DNA from: Rhodomicrobium sp. Az07
Lineage (GTDB): Bacteria > Pseudomonadota > Alphaproteobacteria > Rhizobiales > Rhodomicrobiaceae
NCBI RefSeq assembly: GCF_018619475.1
Contig: NZ_JAHFZG010000023.1
Coordinates: forward strand, 1-41,035
Reading direction: 5' to 3'
DNA: 41,035 bases
In this document: piece after piece, positions 24,125 to 33,052 of the stretch
Position numbering within the stretch: the first letter of the stretch is position 1
Layout: every line of letters starts with the position of its first letter
The notes under the pieces: generated by a model
Seen by the model: the letters and a program-made list of their open reading frames with translations, nothing else
What the model was told of the DNA's origin: nothing
Database searches by the model: none
Program-made: the position numbers and the translations under genes

Positions 24125-25324
24125 TCAGGCGAGTTCGACGGCCATCGCCACGGCTTCGCCGCCACCGATGCAGAGGCTCGCGACGCCTCGCTTTGCTCGC
24201 GCCCGCCGCAGCGCGCCGATCAGCGTCACCAGCACGCGCGCGCCCGATGCGCCGATGGGATGGCCGAGCGCGCACGCGCCGCCGTGGATGTTGACCTTGT
24301 CGTGGGGAAGGCCGAGGTCGCGCATCGCCGCCATGGCGACGACGGCAAACGCCTCGTTAATTTCATACAGGTCGACGTCGCCTGCCTCCCAGCCGAGTTT
24401 GCTCAGGAGCGCTCGGATCGCGTGGACGGGCGCGTTCGGAAACAGGCGCGGCTCCCCGGCATAGGTCGCGTGGCCGAGGATCGTTGCCAGCGGCGCGACG
24501 CCTTTCGCCTCCGCCGTCGAGCGGCGCATCAAGGTGACGGCGGCCGCGCCATCCGAGATCGAGCTGGAATTCGCGGCCGTCACGGAGCCACCCTCACGGA
24601 AGGCAGGCTTCAGCGTGGGAATTTTCGCGATGTCGATGCGGCCCGGCGTCTCGTCGCGCTCCACCTTCAACGCGCCCTTGCGGCCTTCGACCGTGACAGG
24701 CGCCGTCTCCCAATCGAACGCGCCGCCCTCGACTGCCGCGCGCGCCCTTGTCGCCGATGCCACGGCGTAAGCATCCTGCGCCTCCCGCGTGAAGCCGTAT
24801 GCGCCCGCGCAGTCCTCCGCGAAGGTGCCCATCAGCCGCCCCTTGGTTTCAGGCGCGTAGGCATCCTCCAGGCCGTCGAAGACCATCGCGTCGAGAATGC
24901 GGTCGTGGCCGAGACGCTGGCCGCCGCGCGCCTTTGGCAGAAGATACGGCGCGTTCGTCATAGACTCCATGCCGCCAGCGGCGACCACGCGCGCGCTGCC
25001 CGCAGCGATAAGATCGTGGCCGAGCATCACCGCCTTTAGGCCCGAGCCGCACACCTTGTTGATCGTGGTACAGCCAGCCGAAACCGACAGTCCGGCGCGA
25101 AGCGAGGCTTGCCGCGCGGGTGCCTGTCCGACGCCCGCGCCGAGCACGCAGCCCATGACGACCTCATCGATTTCGGATGCGGGCAACCCTGCGCGCTCCA
25201 CCGCCGCACGAAGCGCCGCCGCGCCGAGTTCGGGCGCGGCGAGGCTCGCGAACGCGCCCTGAAACGCGCCGATGGGCGTCCGCACGGCGGATGCGATGAC
25301 GATGGCGTCGGTGCTTTCGTTCAT
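24125..25324 (-). CDS. Thiolase (acetyl-CoA C-acetyltransferase)
   Basis: 399 aa. The acyl-accepting cysteine lies in INKVCGSGLKAVML, followed by GGMESMTNAPYLL, the NEAFAVVAM histidine region, NIHGGACALGHPIGASGARVL and the second cysteine in SLCIGGGEAVAMAVE. This is the full set of thiolase II motifs. It condenses acetyl-CoA to acetoacetyl-CoA, or acts in the reverse direction, in PHB synthesis or fatty-acid use. AAGGGGG precedes the ATG. No phaB is adjacent, so the pathway is undecided. Confidence 0.94.
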   Translation of the reverse strand: MNESTDAIVIASAVRTPIGAFQGAFASLAAPELGAAALRAAVERAGLPASEIDEVVMGCVLGAGVGQAPARQASLRAGLSVSAGCTTINKVCGSGLKAVMLGHDLIAAGSARVVAAGGMESMTNAPYLLPKARGGQRLGHDRILDAMVFDGLEDAYAPETKGRLMGTFAEDCAGAYGFTREAQDAYAVASATRARAAVEGGAFDWETAPVTVEGRKGALKVERDETPGRIDIAKIPTLKPAFREGGSVTAANSSSISDGAAAVTLMRRSTAEAKGVAPLATILGHATYAGEPRLFPNAPVHAIRALLSKLGWEAGDVDLYEINEAFAVVAMAAMRDLGLPHDKVNIHGGACALGHPIGASGARVLVTLIGALRRARAKRGVASLCIGGGEAVAMAVELA

Positions 25325-25519
25325 GGTTCCCCCTTGGCGCTTTGTTCCGTTCGTGGGCGCGGATCGTTTGCCTTTCCCTTGATGCTATCTCAAAGCGCTA
25401 CCCCGAGCCATGCCGCGCCGAAGCCGTCGCGATCTCGCATCGTTGACCTGCAATAGGGGAACTCCGACGCAGGCTGACTGTTGCACATCGAACGACCGGC
25501 AGCGGAGAGGTGCCCAGAC

Positions 25520-26188
25520 ATGGCGACAAGCGACAAGCCAGACCTCGAAATCATCGGCGCGCCGTGGGGCAATTTCGTCCGCAGCGTCTGCATGGCCGCC
25601 CGCGAAAAGGGCGTTCCTTACACCCAGACCGTTGTGCGGCCGACGGATCCCGAAGTGGCCGCGATCCACCCTTTCAGCCTCGTGCCATGCGCGCGTCACG
25701 GCGACCTCGTGCTGTTCGAGAGCCGCGCGATCTGCACCTATATCGATGGCGCGTTCGACGGTCCGCCGCTCGTGCCGCGCGACGCTCGCGGCGCGGCGAT
25801 CACCGAGCAATGGATCGCTCTTGTCATGACCACCATCGATCCGGTGCTTGCGCGGCAATATATCAGCGCCTACCTCGCCGCGCCGGACGGCAACCCCGAC
25901 GCCGCCACCATCGAGGCACTTCTGCCGAAGATGCGCAAATGCTTTGCGGTGCTCGACGAGCGCCTTGCGACAAGCCGCTATCTCTCGGGCGATGCGTTCA
26001 ACCTCTCCGACATGATGCTTTTTCCGGTGATGTGGTTCATGCGGCTTAAGCCGGAAAGCGCGGCGCTGCTGGAGGCGTCGCCGCATATTCTCGACTGGTA
26101 TGCCCGCGTCGCCGAGAGACCGAGCGCGCGCGATACCGAGCCGCCCGCCGTCACCGGACCCGCGGTGGCATGCGGTGCGTTCGGCTAG
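25520..26188 (+). CDS. Glutathione S-transferase-like protein
   Basis: 222 aa. The N-terminal thioredoxin-fold part (IGAPWGNFVRSVCMAAREKGVPY, NPxxxVP-like FSLVPCARHGD, ESRAICTYID) and the all-helical C-terminal part (YLSGDAFNLSDMMLFPVMWFM) match cytosolic GSTs. The substrate is unknown. GGAGAGG sits about 10 nt before the ATG at 25520; an upstream TTG start is rejected. Confidence 0.9.
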   Translation: MATSDKPDLEIIGAPWGNFVRSVCMAAREKGVPYTQTVVRPTDPEVAAIHPFSLVPCARHGDLVLFESRAICTYIDGAFDGPPLVPRDARGAAITEQWIALVMTTIDPVLARQYISAYLAAPDGNPDAATIEALLPKMRKCFAVLDERLATSRYLSGDAFNLSDMMLFPVMWFMRLKPESAALLEASPHILDWYARVAERPSARDTEPPAVTGPAVACGAFG

Positions 26189-26321
26189 ATCCAGGACTTT
26201 TGCGCGTTCGTCGCCAGAGCGGCCAGACTTCCTTGGCGGCGGCGGATGGCTTGCACGCCCCTCTTTCCGTGGCTACGCTGAAGCCCTCGACAATTCTTCC
26301 AGGTAGTGCTTAATTATCTCC

Positions 26322-27041
26322 ATGGCAGAGAAAGCTCTTACGCCCGTGGAACGCGGCGTCCTCGTTATTTTGATGGCGCAGGGCAAGCCTGTGACGCAGA
26401 CCGAATTTAAGAAGGCACACGGACTGACCGCTGAAAAGCGGCACCGTGATAAGCTGCACTCTCTCGGGCTGATCGAGGTCGACTGGAACCCGATTACATA
26501 CTCGCTCACTTCGGCGGGGTGGGAGTGGCTCGGGGAGTATACCGCAGGAGCAAAGCCAAGAGGTGCTGCTGACGCTCCGCTTTACGCGGCGCTTGGCGCG
26601 ATTGGCCGCCTGGCGAAGCGGCTCGGGCTTCCGCTTGAGGAGGCTTTGACGGGGGACGGCCACCCACCCATTGGCCCGCGCCCAACAGACTGGCTCGAAG
26701 CGGACGAATATATTGCACGCTCTCTACAGGATATGCCGGTATTCGATCGCTCTCTTTCGCGGTTGCGAACCGCTGCTAACGGCAGCTTAGGCGATGAGGT
26801 CGAGAACGCCGAACTCTCCGCAGAGCTTATTTTTCAGGCTATCCGCCTCGCCGGACGCAAACGCGCGCTTGTCCTCGAAGGAGAGGTGGGCGCGCTGACC
26901 GCTTTCGACCCGGTCTTTCATCTCACCGACGACGACCTGTCGCCCGGCGATCCCGTGAGAGTTCGAAAATCTATCGTCATACGCAGACAGGGACAGGAAA
27001 ATATTGTCGTACAGCCGGGCTTCGTAGAGCAGATTTATTAA
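26322..27041 (+). CDS. Winged-helix-like protein paired with an Hsp70-like ATPase, function unknown
   Basis: 239 aa. The N-terminal about 70 residues (LTPVERGVLVILMAQGKPVTQ, then a second helix ending DKLHSLGLIEVDW and the strand ITYSLTSAGWEWL) have the pattern of a winged-helix domain. The rest is helical, followed by a beta-rich end (VRVRKSIVIRRQGQENIVVQ). No enzyme motif is visible. It lies 23 bp before a gene for a DnaK/actin-fold ATPase in the same direction, and the two look like a functional pair. No strong RBS is seen at the ATG. I do not recognise the family; it may be the substrate-specific or DNA-binding partner of the ATPase. Confidence 0.78.
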   Translation: MAEKALTPVERGVLVILMAQGKPVTQTEFKKAHGLTAEKRHRDKLHSLGLIEVDWNPITYSLTSAGWEWLGEYTAGAKPRGAADAPLYAALGAIGRLAKRLGLPLEEALTGDGHPPIGPRPTDWLEADEYIARSLQDMPVFDRSLSRLRTAANGSLGDEVENAELSAELIFQAIRLAGRKRALVLEGEVGALTAFDPVFHLTDDDLSPGDPVRVRKSIVIRRQGQENIVVQPGFVEQIY

Positions 27042-27064
27042 GTTATTGATTATGTGAGGAACTC

Positions 27065-28510
27065 ATGACGCTTCTTCATTGCCCTCGCGATGAGAGTTGG
27101 ATCGGATGCGTCGATTTCGGAACTTCGTATTCGAAATTCGCGATGGTTCGGGCAGTGGACCGCGACGATTTGAAGAGCGAGGATATCCGCCCGCTAGCCA
27201 TCGGATACGGCCAGTCGAGCGCACGGGAATGGTTGCTTCCGTCGGTTCTTTACGTCACCGACAAGGCGGTCCTGTTCGGAGCAGAGGCGGAGCGCGAAGC
27301 GTTGCGCGCGCTGGGAACTGCGCGCGACGCTTTCCGGTCGCCGAAGGAATATCTCAGTACCTGCGACATCGACGATTACGATGCACGCCTTTTGAAAGAA
27401 ATCGATCCGACCGGTTTTTTCAGCGCGCGAACGCTGCTTCGTCTTTTCATCGCATACCTCTTGCATCGGGCCGCCGAGCAGGCCCATGCGGAGTGCCTTC
27501 CGTGGCCGATTCCGCTGCGCGTCGCTCGTCCCGCCTGGGAGCCCAAACGGGCTAGGGACGGAGAAATCCTGCTTCGCGACCTTGTGGAGCACGGTTTTGC
27601 CATAGCGGACATCGTCGGATCGGCTATTTCCGACAGCGGGGGCCTCGACTTGAACAGCGCATTGGCCGCCCTTGAGCAGGCGAACGAGAACGTCAGGCAG
27701 GCAAAAAAGAACAAAACCATCAGCTCGAACATGTTCGTCGTCGGGCGATACAACCGGATTTCGGTTCCGGAAGCCACCGCTGTCGCAGCGAATACAAATC
27801 GCAGACCTGGCCGGCGTCTTGTCGTCGTGGCGGATATCGGGGGCGGCACGTCCGATTTCGGCGCATTCATGACCCCTGTGCAAGGGCAAAAAACAATGGC
27901 GGAGGTTAACGGCGGGTCGCACATCCTTACGCGAGCTGGCGACTTCCTCGATATGCAACTGATCCGTTTCATCCTGTCGGAAGCCGGTTATCTCGAAGGG
28001 CATCAGACATCTCGCGGCATCACAAGGAGACTGACAAATCAGGGCCGCCAGAATAAGGAAATACTTTTTGCCGAAAGAACCCTGAAGCTTGAAATCGACG
28101 ACCGTCTATTGAATATCTCGCTCGACAAGTTCTTGAGCCGTCCAGAGGTACAGAATTTTGCGGAAATCCTGCGTGAACGGTTCAGACAGAGCCTTCTGAA
28201 AGCGAAGCAATGCGCGCAAGCCTATCGGTCTGCAAACGGCCTCGAACCGCCAATCGAAATCATGCTGACCGGGGGCGGAAATTCGCTACCCATGGTGCGG
28301 GCTCTCTTGGCCGATCCCGGCTTGCCCGGGAATTACGTAGCGCGTGCTCCAGAGATTATCGAAGACGAAGACACCTTCGAGTTCGACACCATTCGCCCGC
28401 AACTTGCCGTTGCCATCGGAGGTGCGCTGAAGGATCTCCCAAGCACCACGAACCTCATAGTCGATCGAAACATTGATGCGGTAGCGGTGAACCAGCCCAC
28501 TCCCCTTTAA
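27065..28510 (+). CDS. Hsp70/actin-superfamily ATPase without substrate-binding domain
   Basis: 481 aa. Nucleotide-binding motifs are in order: phosphate-1 DFGTSYSK (17-24), connect-1-like EATAVAAN (236-243), phosphate-2 DIGGGTSDFG (257-266) and adenosine LTGGGNSLP (401-409). All key glycine and acidic positions are present, so ATP binding and hydrolysis are likely. The usual DnaK C-terminal peptide-binding domain is absent; an insertion of about 50 residues (190-235) between subdomains is unusual. AGGAAC precedes the ATG. It follows a winged-helix protein and precedes the uvrA/TIR region, so it may belong to an immunity locus. Confidence 0.86.
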   Translation: MTLLHCPRDESWIGCVDFGTSYSKFAMVRAVDRDDLKSEDIRPLAIGYGQSSAREWLLPSVLYVTDKAVLFGAEAEREALRALGTARDAFRSPKEYLSTCDIDDYDARLLKEIDPTGFFSARTLLRLFIAYLLHRAAEQAHAECLPWPIPLRVARPAWEPKRARDGEILLRDLVEHGFAIADIVGSAISDSGGLDLNSALAALEQANENVRQAKKNKTISSNMFVVGRYNRISVPEATAVAANTNRRPGRRLVVVADIGGGTSDFGAFMTPVQGQKTMAEVNGGSHILTRAGDFLDMQLIRFILSEAGYLEGHQTSRGITRRLTNQGRQNKEILFAERTLKLEIDDRLLNISLDKFLSRPEVQNFAEILRERFRQSLLKAKQCAQAYRSANGLEPPIEIMLTGGGNSLPMVRALLADPGLPGNYVARAPEIIEDEDTFEFDTIRPQLAVAIGGALKDLPSTTNLIVDRNIDAVAVNQPTPL

Positions 28511-28540
28511 ATTCCGCGCGACCGGGCCGAGTTAAGGCGC

Positions 28541-28546
28541 TATAAC
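28541..28546 (+). promoter_or_regulatory. Possible -10 of the original uvrA promoter
   Basis: TATAAC lies 32 bp before the TTG of the truncated uvrA copy, in the 67-bp gap after the Hsp70-like gene. No good -35 is visible. If real, it drives the truncated copy, the TIR gene and the intact uvrA as one transcript. Confidence 0.35.
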
Positions 28547-28577
28547 CTGCGGCAGAACGCGCAGGGACAGGAATTCC

Positions 28578-28847
28578 TTGACACAGACACATATCGCGAT
28601 ACGCGGCGCGCGCGAGCATAACCTCAAGAACGTCTCGCTCGACATTCCGCGCGAAAAGCTCGTGGTCATCACGGGCCTGTCCGGCTCCGGCAAATCGAGC
28701 CTCGCCTTCGACACGATCTATGCCGAGGGCCAGCGCCGCTATGTCGAAAGCCTGTCGGCCTATGCGCGCCAATTCCTTGAAATGATGCAGAAGCCGGGTA
28801 TCAATCGAATTTCTGGAGCTAACAATGAAGGTATACATATCGTATAG
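28578..28847 (+). pseudogene. uvrA: Truncated uvrA 5' end (left copy), disrupted by the TIR cassette
   Basis: From a TTG start the frame encodes the first 73 residues of UvrA, including the Walker A loop GLSGSGKSS and ending near QKPG. It then runs 16 unrelated residues into the TIR cassette before a stop. This fragment duplicates, with 5 substitutions in 219 bp, the start of the complete uvrA at 29816. AGGGACAGGA supplies an RBS. It is probably the original uvrA start, separated from its body by insertion. The end of this frame overlaps the TIR gene start by 23 bp, allowing translational coupling. Confidence 0.9.
28579..28797 (+). repeat. 219-bp direct repeat, left copy (uvrA 5' end)
   Basis: Begins with TGACACAGACACATATCGCG and ends with AAGCCGG; the right copy is at 29817-30035. 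No gaps and five differences, all in the last 90 bp and all at third codon positions. The repeat brackets the TIR gene; distance between copies is 1,238 bp. Confidence 0.95.
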
Positions 28848-29808
28848 TCGTAAAGATCTCATGATTGCAAAACTGATTTACAGTCGCTTGCAAAGACATG
28901 GCATTAAAGTTTTCATGGACATAGACCTTCGAGCAGGACAAAATTTCGTTGAGGAAATTACAAATAATATAAAATCTTCGGACGCGATTGTCGCTATCGT
29001 TTCCAATAATTCAATTCACTCTGATTTTATCACCCTAGAATTAGAAGCCGTGTCAGAATTGGGCATACCCATATTCCCAATCTTCTACGACGTCGACCTT
29101 TCAACTCTTCCCCCCCCTGTGCGGGATAGACACGGCATACAGCTATCTTCGGACAAGCCAACCGAAATCGAAAAAGTCATTGCGCATATAGTTTCAGTGC
29201 TGCTGCGTGCAAAAGAGCAAAAAACCAATCCTGCGGCTTTGAGCGAATTTGCTGACCGAGTGTCTGAAGCTAAAGCGAAGGAACTGCGACAGCTTGGCAA
29301 CAACGAAACCGACAGTAACTCCGTATTCGTGGTGCATGGCCGCGATGAGAGTGCCTTAAACGAGGTTGAGGTGTATTTGAAATCAATTGGCATCAATCCC
29401 GTGATCATGACGAGAATGGGAGGAGACGATACGTCCTTGATGCAGCGATTTTTTAAACATGCGAATGAAGCCAATTTCGCAGTAGTGCTGATAACGGGAG
29501 ACGATTACGGCAGTTTTTGTGATCAATATCATGCTGACGGTGTTGGCGAGAAATCTCTACAATTTCGGGCTCGCCAAAATGTCATACTCGAGCTAGGATT
29601 TTTCTATGGAAAACTTGGCTGGGAAGATGTTTTTGTTCTATACAAACCCCCTTCTAAGATTTTTCCAAACTTTGAAAGACCATCGGATCTTGAAGGAGTT
29701 ATTTTTAACAATATGTCTAACGCAAATTGGAAAGAGTTACTGAAAACTAGACTTTATAAGAAGCGCAAAGCTGTCTGTGCCAATCACGGCGCAAGCACTT
29801 CATTATAA
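28825..29808 (+). CDS. Double-TIR protein: N-terminal TIR domain and C-terminal CAP12-type nucleotide-binding TIR-like domain
   Basis: 327 aa, encoded by an AT-rich gene unlike its neighbours. N-terminal [12 protein letters not shown] with the BB-loop region [13 protein letters not shown] and [11 protein letters not shown], in which E72 lies at the catalytic Glu position. C-terminal domain (about 165-310): [32 protein letters not shown] and [18 protein letters not shown] (E256), typical of PF10137, the predicted nucleotide-binding/CAP12-Pycsar TIR group. Such domains cleave NAD+ in bacterial antiphage defence, and NADase activity is likely. Having both in one chain is unusual. CTGGAGCTAACA precedes the ATG. 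The gene sits in an insertion at the start of uvrA and ends 7 bp before its new ATG. Confidence 0.9.
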   Translation: MKVYISYSRKDLMIAKLIYSRLQRHGIKVFMDIDLRAGQNFVEEITNNIKSSDAIVAIVSNNSIHSDFITLELEAVSELGIPIFPIFYDVDLSTLPPPVRDRHGIQLSSDKPTEIEKVIAHIVSVLLRAKEQKTNPAALSEFADRVSEAKAKELRQLGNNETDSNSVFVVHGRDESALNEVEVYLKSIGINPVIMTRMGGDDTSLMQRFFKHANEANFAVVLITGDDYGSFCDQYHADGVGEKSLQFRARQNVILELGFFYGKLGWEDVFVLYKPPSKIFPNFERPSDLEGVIFNNMSNANWKELLKTRLYKKRKAVCANHGASTSL

Positions 29809-29815
29809 GATTAGC

Positions 29816-32764
29816 ATGACACAGACACATATCGCGATACGCGGCGCGCGCGAGCATAACCTCAAGAACGTCTCGCTCGACATTCCGCGCGAAAAGCTCG
29901 TGGTCATCACGGGCCTGTCCGGCTCCGGCAAATCGAGCCTCGCCTTCGACACCATCTATGCCGAGGGCCAGCGCCGCTATGTCGAAAGCCTGTCGGCTTA
30001 TGCGCGCCAGTTCCTGGAGATGATGCAGAAGCCGGACGTCGATCTGATTGATGGCCTGTCGCCCGCCATCTCCATCGAGCAGAAGACGACGAGCCGCAAC
30101 CCGCGCTCCACCGTCGGCACCGTCACGGAAATCTACGATTACATGCGCCTTTTGTGGGCGCGCGTCGGCGTGCCGTATTCGCCCGCGACCGGGCTTCCCA
30201 TCGAGAGCCAGACCGTCAGCCAGATGGTGGACCGCGTGCTGGAATTGCCCGAGGGCACGCGGCTTTACCTGCTCGCGCCGATGATCCGCGGCCGCAAGGG
30301 CGAATATCGCAAGGAACTCGCCGACCTCCAGAAGCGCGGCTTCCAGCGCGTGAAGATCGATGGCACGTTCTACGAAATCCCGGACGCGCCGGCGCTCGAC
30401 AAGAAATTCAAGCACGACATCGACGTGGTCGTGGACCGCATCGTGGTGCGCGGCGACATCGGCGCACGGCTTGCGGACAGCTTCGAAACGGCGCTGGAAC
30501 TCGCGGACGGCATTGCCATCGTGGAATTCGCGGACGCGCCCAAGGCGGAGCCGGAAGCGGGCGGCGGCAAGAAGAAGAAATCCGCGCCGAAAGCGGATGA
30601 GCCGCGCCGCATCACCTTCTCGCAGCGCTTTGCCTGCCCGGTCTCGGGCTTCACCATCGACGAGATCGAGCCGCGCCTCTTCTCGTTCAACAACCCGTTC
30701 GGCGCCTGCCCGAAATGCGACGGCCTCGGCACGGAGCTGAAATTCGAGCCGCAACTCGTCGTGCCGGATCAGTCGCTCTCCTTGCGCAAGGGCGCCGTCG
30801 TGCCATGGGCGCGCACCGGCAACACCTCGCCCTATTACACGCAGACGCTCGACGCCATCGCCGCACACTTCAACGTCTCCATGGAAACGCCGTGGAGCAA
30901 GCTGCCGAAAAAGGTGCAGGACACGATTCTGTTCGGCTCGGGCGGCGAGGTGATCGCGTTCACCTATGACGACGGCATGCGCACCTACACCACGCGCAAA
31001 GCCTTCGAGGGCGTCGTCACGAATATCGAACGGCGCTGGAAGGAAACGGACAGCCAATGGGTGCGCGAGGAGCTTTCGCGCTACCAGTCGAACCAGCCCT
31101 GCGAGGAATGCAACGGCTTCCGCCTGAAGCCGCAGGCGCTCGCGGTGAAGATCGATCGCCTGCATATCGGCGAAGCGTCGCGCCTGTCGATCAAGGCGGC
31201 GAACGACTGGTTCGCGACGCTCTCCGGCAAGCTCACGGCGAAGCAGAACGAGATCGCGACGCGCATCCTGAAGGAAATCCGCGAGCGGCTGCGCTTCCTG
31301 AACGATGTCGGCCTCGATTACCTCGCGCTGTCGCGCAACTCGGGCACGCTGTCGGGCGGCGAAAGCCAGCGCATCCGGCTCGCCTCGCAGATCGGCTCCG
31401 GGCTGACGGGCGTGCTCTATGTGCTCGACGAGCCGTCCATCGGCCTCCATCAGCGCGACAATGCGCGGCTGCTCGATACGCTGAAGCACCTGCGCGACCT
31501 CGGCAATTCGGTGATCGTGGTCGAGCATGACGAGGACGCGATCCTCACCGCCGACCATGTTGTCGACATCGGCCCCGGCGCCGGCGTCCATGGCGGGCGC
31601 GTGATCGCGGAAGGTACGCCCGCCGACATCAAGGCGCACCCCGAAAGCCTCACCGGGCAATATCTCACCGGCCAGCGCCAGGTGCCGCTGCCGACGGCGC
31701 GCCGCAAGATCGACAAGCGCCGCATGCTGACGGTGCGGGGCGCGCGCGGCAACAATCTGAAAGACGTCACGGCCTCGATCCCGCTCGGCTGCTTCACGGC
31801 GGTCACGGGCGTCTCGGGCGGCGGCAAGTCCACGCTCCTTATCGAGACGATCCAGAAGGCGGCGTCGCGGCGGCTCAACGGCGGCGGCGAGACGCCGGAA
31901 CCGTTCGACGCGCTCGACGGCATCGAATTCCTCGACAAGGTCATCGACATCGACCAGTCGCCCATCGGCCGCACGCCGCGCTCGAACCCGGCCACCTACA
32001 CCGGCGCGTTCGGCCCGATCCGCGACTGGTTCGCGAACCTGCCGGAAGCGAAGGCGCGCGGCTATCTGCCAGGCCGCTTCTCGTTCAACGTGAAGGGCGG
32101 GCGCTGCGAGGCGTGCCAAGGCGACGGCGTCATCAAGATCGAGATGCACTTCCTGCCGGACGTCTATGTAACGTGCGACGTCTGCAAGGGCCACCGCTAC
32201 AATCGCGAGACGCTCGACATCAAGTTCAAGGGCAAGTCCATCGCCGATGTGCTCGACATGACGGTGGACGAAGCGGCCGAGTTCTTCAAGGCGGTGCCGT
32301 CCGTGCGCGACAAGATGGAGACGCTGCAACGCGTCGGCCTCGGCTACATCAAGGTCGGCCAGCAGGCGACGACGCTATCCGGCGGCGAGGCGCAGCGCGT
32401 GAAGCTGTCGAAGGAGCTGTCGCGGCGCGCGACCGGCAAGACGCTGTACATCCTCGACGAGCCGACCACGGGCTTGCATTTCCACGACGTTGCGAAGCTG
32501 CTCGAAGTGCTGCACCAGCTTGTGGACGCCGGCAACACGGTGGCGGTGATCGAACACAATCTCGAAGTGATCAAGACCGCCGACTGGGTGATCGACCTCG
32601 GCCCCGAGGGCGGCGACGGCGGCGGCCGCATCGTGGCGGAGGGCCGCCCGGAGGACATCGCCGAGGCGGGGGCGAGCTATACGGGGCAATTCCTGAAGGA
32701 ACTGCTCAGGCGCCGCCCCGCGCCGAAGGGCAAGGCGAAGGTGGCGGCGCGGGCTGCGGAGTGA
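29816..32764 (+). CDS. uvrA: UvrA, excinuclease ABC subunit A (complete copy)
   Basis: 982 aa, normal length. It has two ABC ATPase modules: Walker [10 protein letters not shown] (33-41) and [11 protein letters not shown], with signatures [14 protein letters not shown] and [15 protein letters not shown] and Walker [13 protein letters not shown] and [12 protein letters not shown]. Zinc-finger cysteines are present ([33 protein letters not shown]). UvrA recognises damaged DNA with UvrB in nucleotide excision repair. The ATG lies 7 bp after the TIR stop with no clear own promoter or strong RBS, so its expression probably depends on the inserted cassette or upstream read-through. The first 219 bp after the first base are duplicated upstream. 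Confidence 0.97.
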   Translation: MTQTHIAIRGAREHNLKNVSLDIPREKLVVITGLSGSGKSSLAFDTIYAEGQRRYVESLSAYARQFLEMMQKPDVDLIDGLSPAISIEQKTTSRNPRSTVGTVTEIYDYMRLLWARVGVPYSPATGLPIESQTVSQMVDRVLELPEGTRLYLLAPMIRGRKGEYRKELADLQKRGFQRVKIDGTFYEIPDAPALDKKFKHDIDVVVDRIVVRGDIGARLADSFETALELADGIAIVEFADAPKAEPEAGGGKKKKSAPKADEPRRITFSQRFACPVSGFTIDEIEPRLFSFNNPFGACPKCDGLGTELKFEPQLVVPDQSLSLRKGAVVPWARTGNTSPYYTQTLDAIAAHFNVSMETPWSKLPKKVQDTILFGSGGEVIAFTYDDGMRTYTTRKAFEGVVTNIERRWKETDSQWVREELSRYQSNQPCEECNGFRLKPQALAVKIDRLHIGEASRLSIKAANDWFATLSGKLTAKQNEIATRILKEIRERLRFLNDVGLDYLALSRNSGTLSGGESQRIRLASQIGSGLTGVLYVLDEPSIGLHQRDNARLLDTLKHLRDLGNSVIVVEHDEDAILTADHVVDIGPGAGVHGGRVIAEGTPADIKAHPESLTGQYLTGQRQVPLPTARRKIDKRRMLTVRGARGNNLKDVTASIPLGCFTAVTGVSGGGKSTLLIETIQKAASRRLNGGGETPEPFDALDGIEFLDKVIDIDQSPIGRTPRSNPATYTGAFGPIRDWFANLPEAKARGYLPGRFSFNVKGGRCEACQGDGVIKIEMHFLPDVYVTCDVCKGHRYNRETLDIKFKGKSIADVLDMTVDEAAEFFKAVPSVRDKMETLQRVGLGYIKVGQQATTLSGGEAQRVKLSKELSRRATGKTLYILDEPTTGLHFHDVAKLLEVLHQLVDAGNTVAVIEHNLEVIKTADWVIDLGPEGGDGGGRIVAEGRPEDIAEAGASYTGQFLKELLRRRPAPKGKAKVAARAAE
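29817..30035 (+). repeat. 219-bp direct repeat, right copy (start of intact uvrA)
   Basis: Matches the left copy base for base except five third-codon positions (ACC for ACG, GCT for GCC, CAG for CAA, CTG for CTT, GAG for GAA), all silent. This copy carries an ATG instead of the left copy's TTG. Confidence 0.95.
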
Positions 32765-33052
32765 CCTGTTACCGTAGATTCTGTCGACGCTTGTAACGCA
32801 TTCTCTTAAAAGAAGCCTGTTGCTGAAATGCGACCAATATGGAGGCGGCCTTTCGTTTTTCGCGTCAGACGTCTTTCCGGTGTGATAGGCCGCACGCTGT
32901 CGAGGAACGCCGGATTCCGGGCGCCGTGTTCTTGACGATCATGTTCAAACAAATTATCTGGTTTTTGTTTTTCATTGCAATCTTCGGTGGAGCGCACTGG
33001 CGGCGATTCAGCCGAAGTTGAGTGAGGTGCAAATGCCCATCACCGGCCGATC
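32765..33052. other. Intergenic region between uvrA and the peptidase gene
   Basis: No gene, RNA or repeat that I can support. A 60-codon frame (32839-33021) has a hydrophobic stretch but no RBS or family similarity that I recognise. Confidence 0.5.

Noticed and set aside
29747-32329. 860-codon minus-strand open frame opposite uvrA
   Set aside because: Product is Arg/Ala/Val-rich without motifs, and uvrA on the plus strand is unambiguous.
32839-33021. 60-codon frame with one hydrophobic stretch after uvrA
   Set aside because: No RBS, no similarity recognised, and Arg-rich composition typical of chance frames here.
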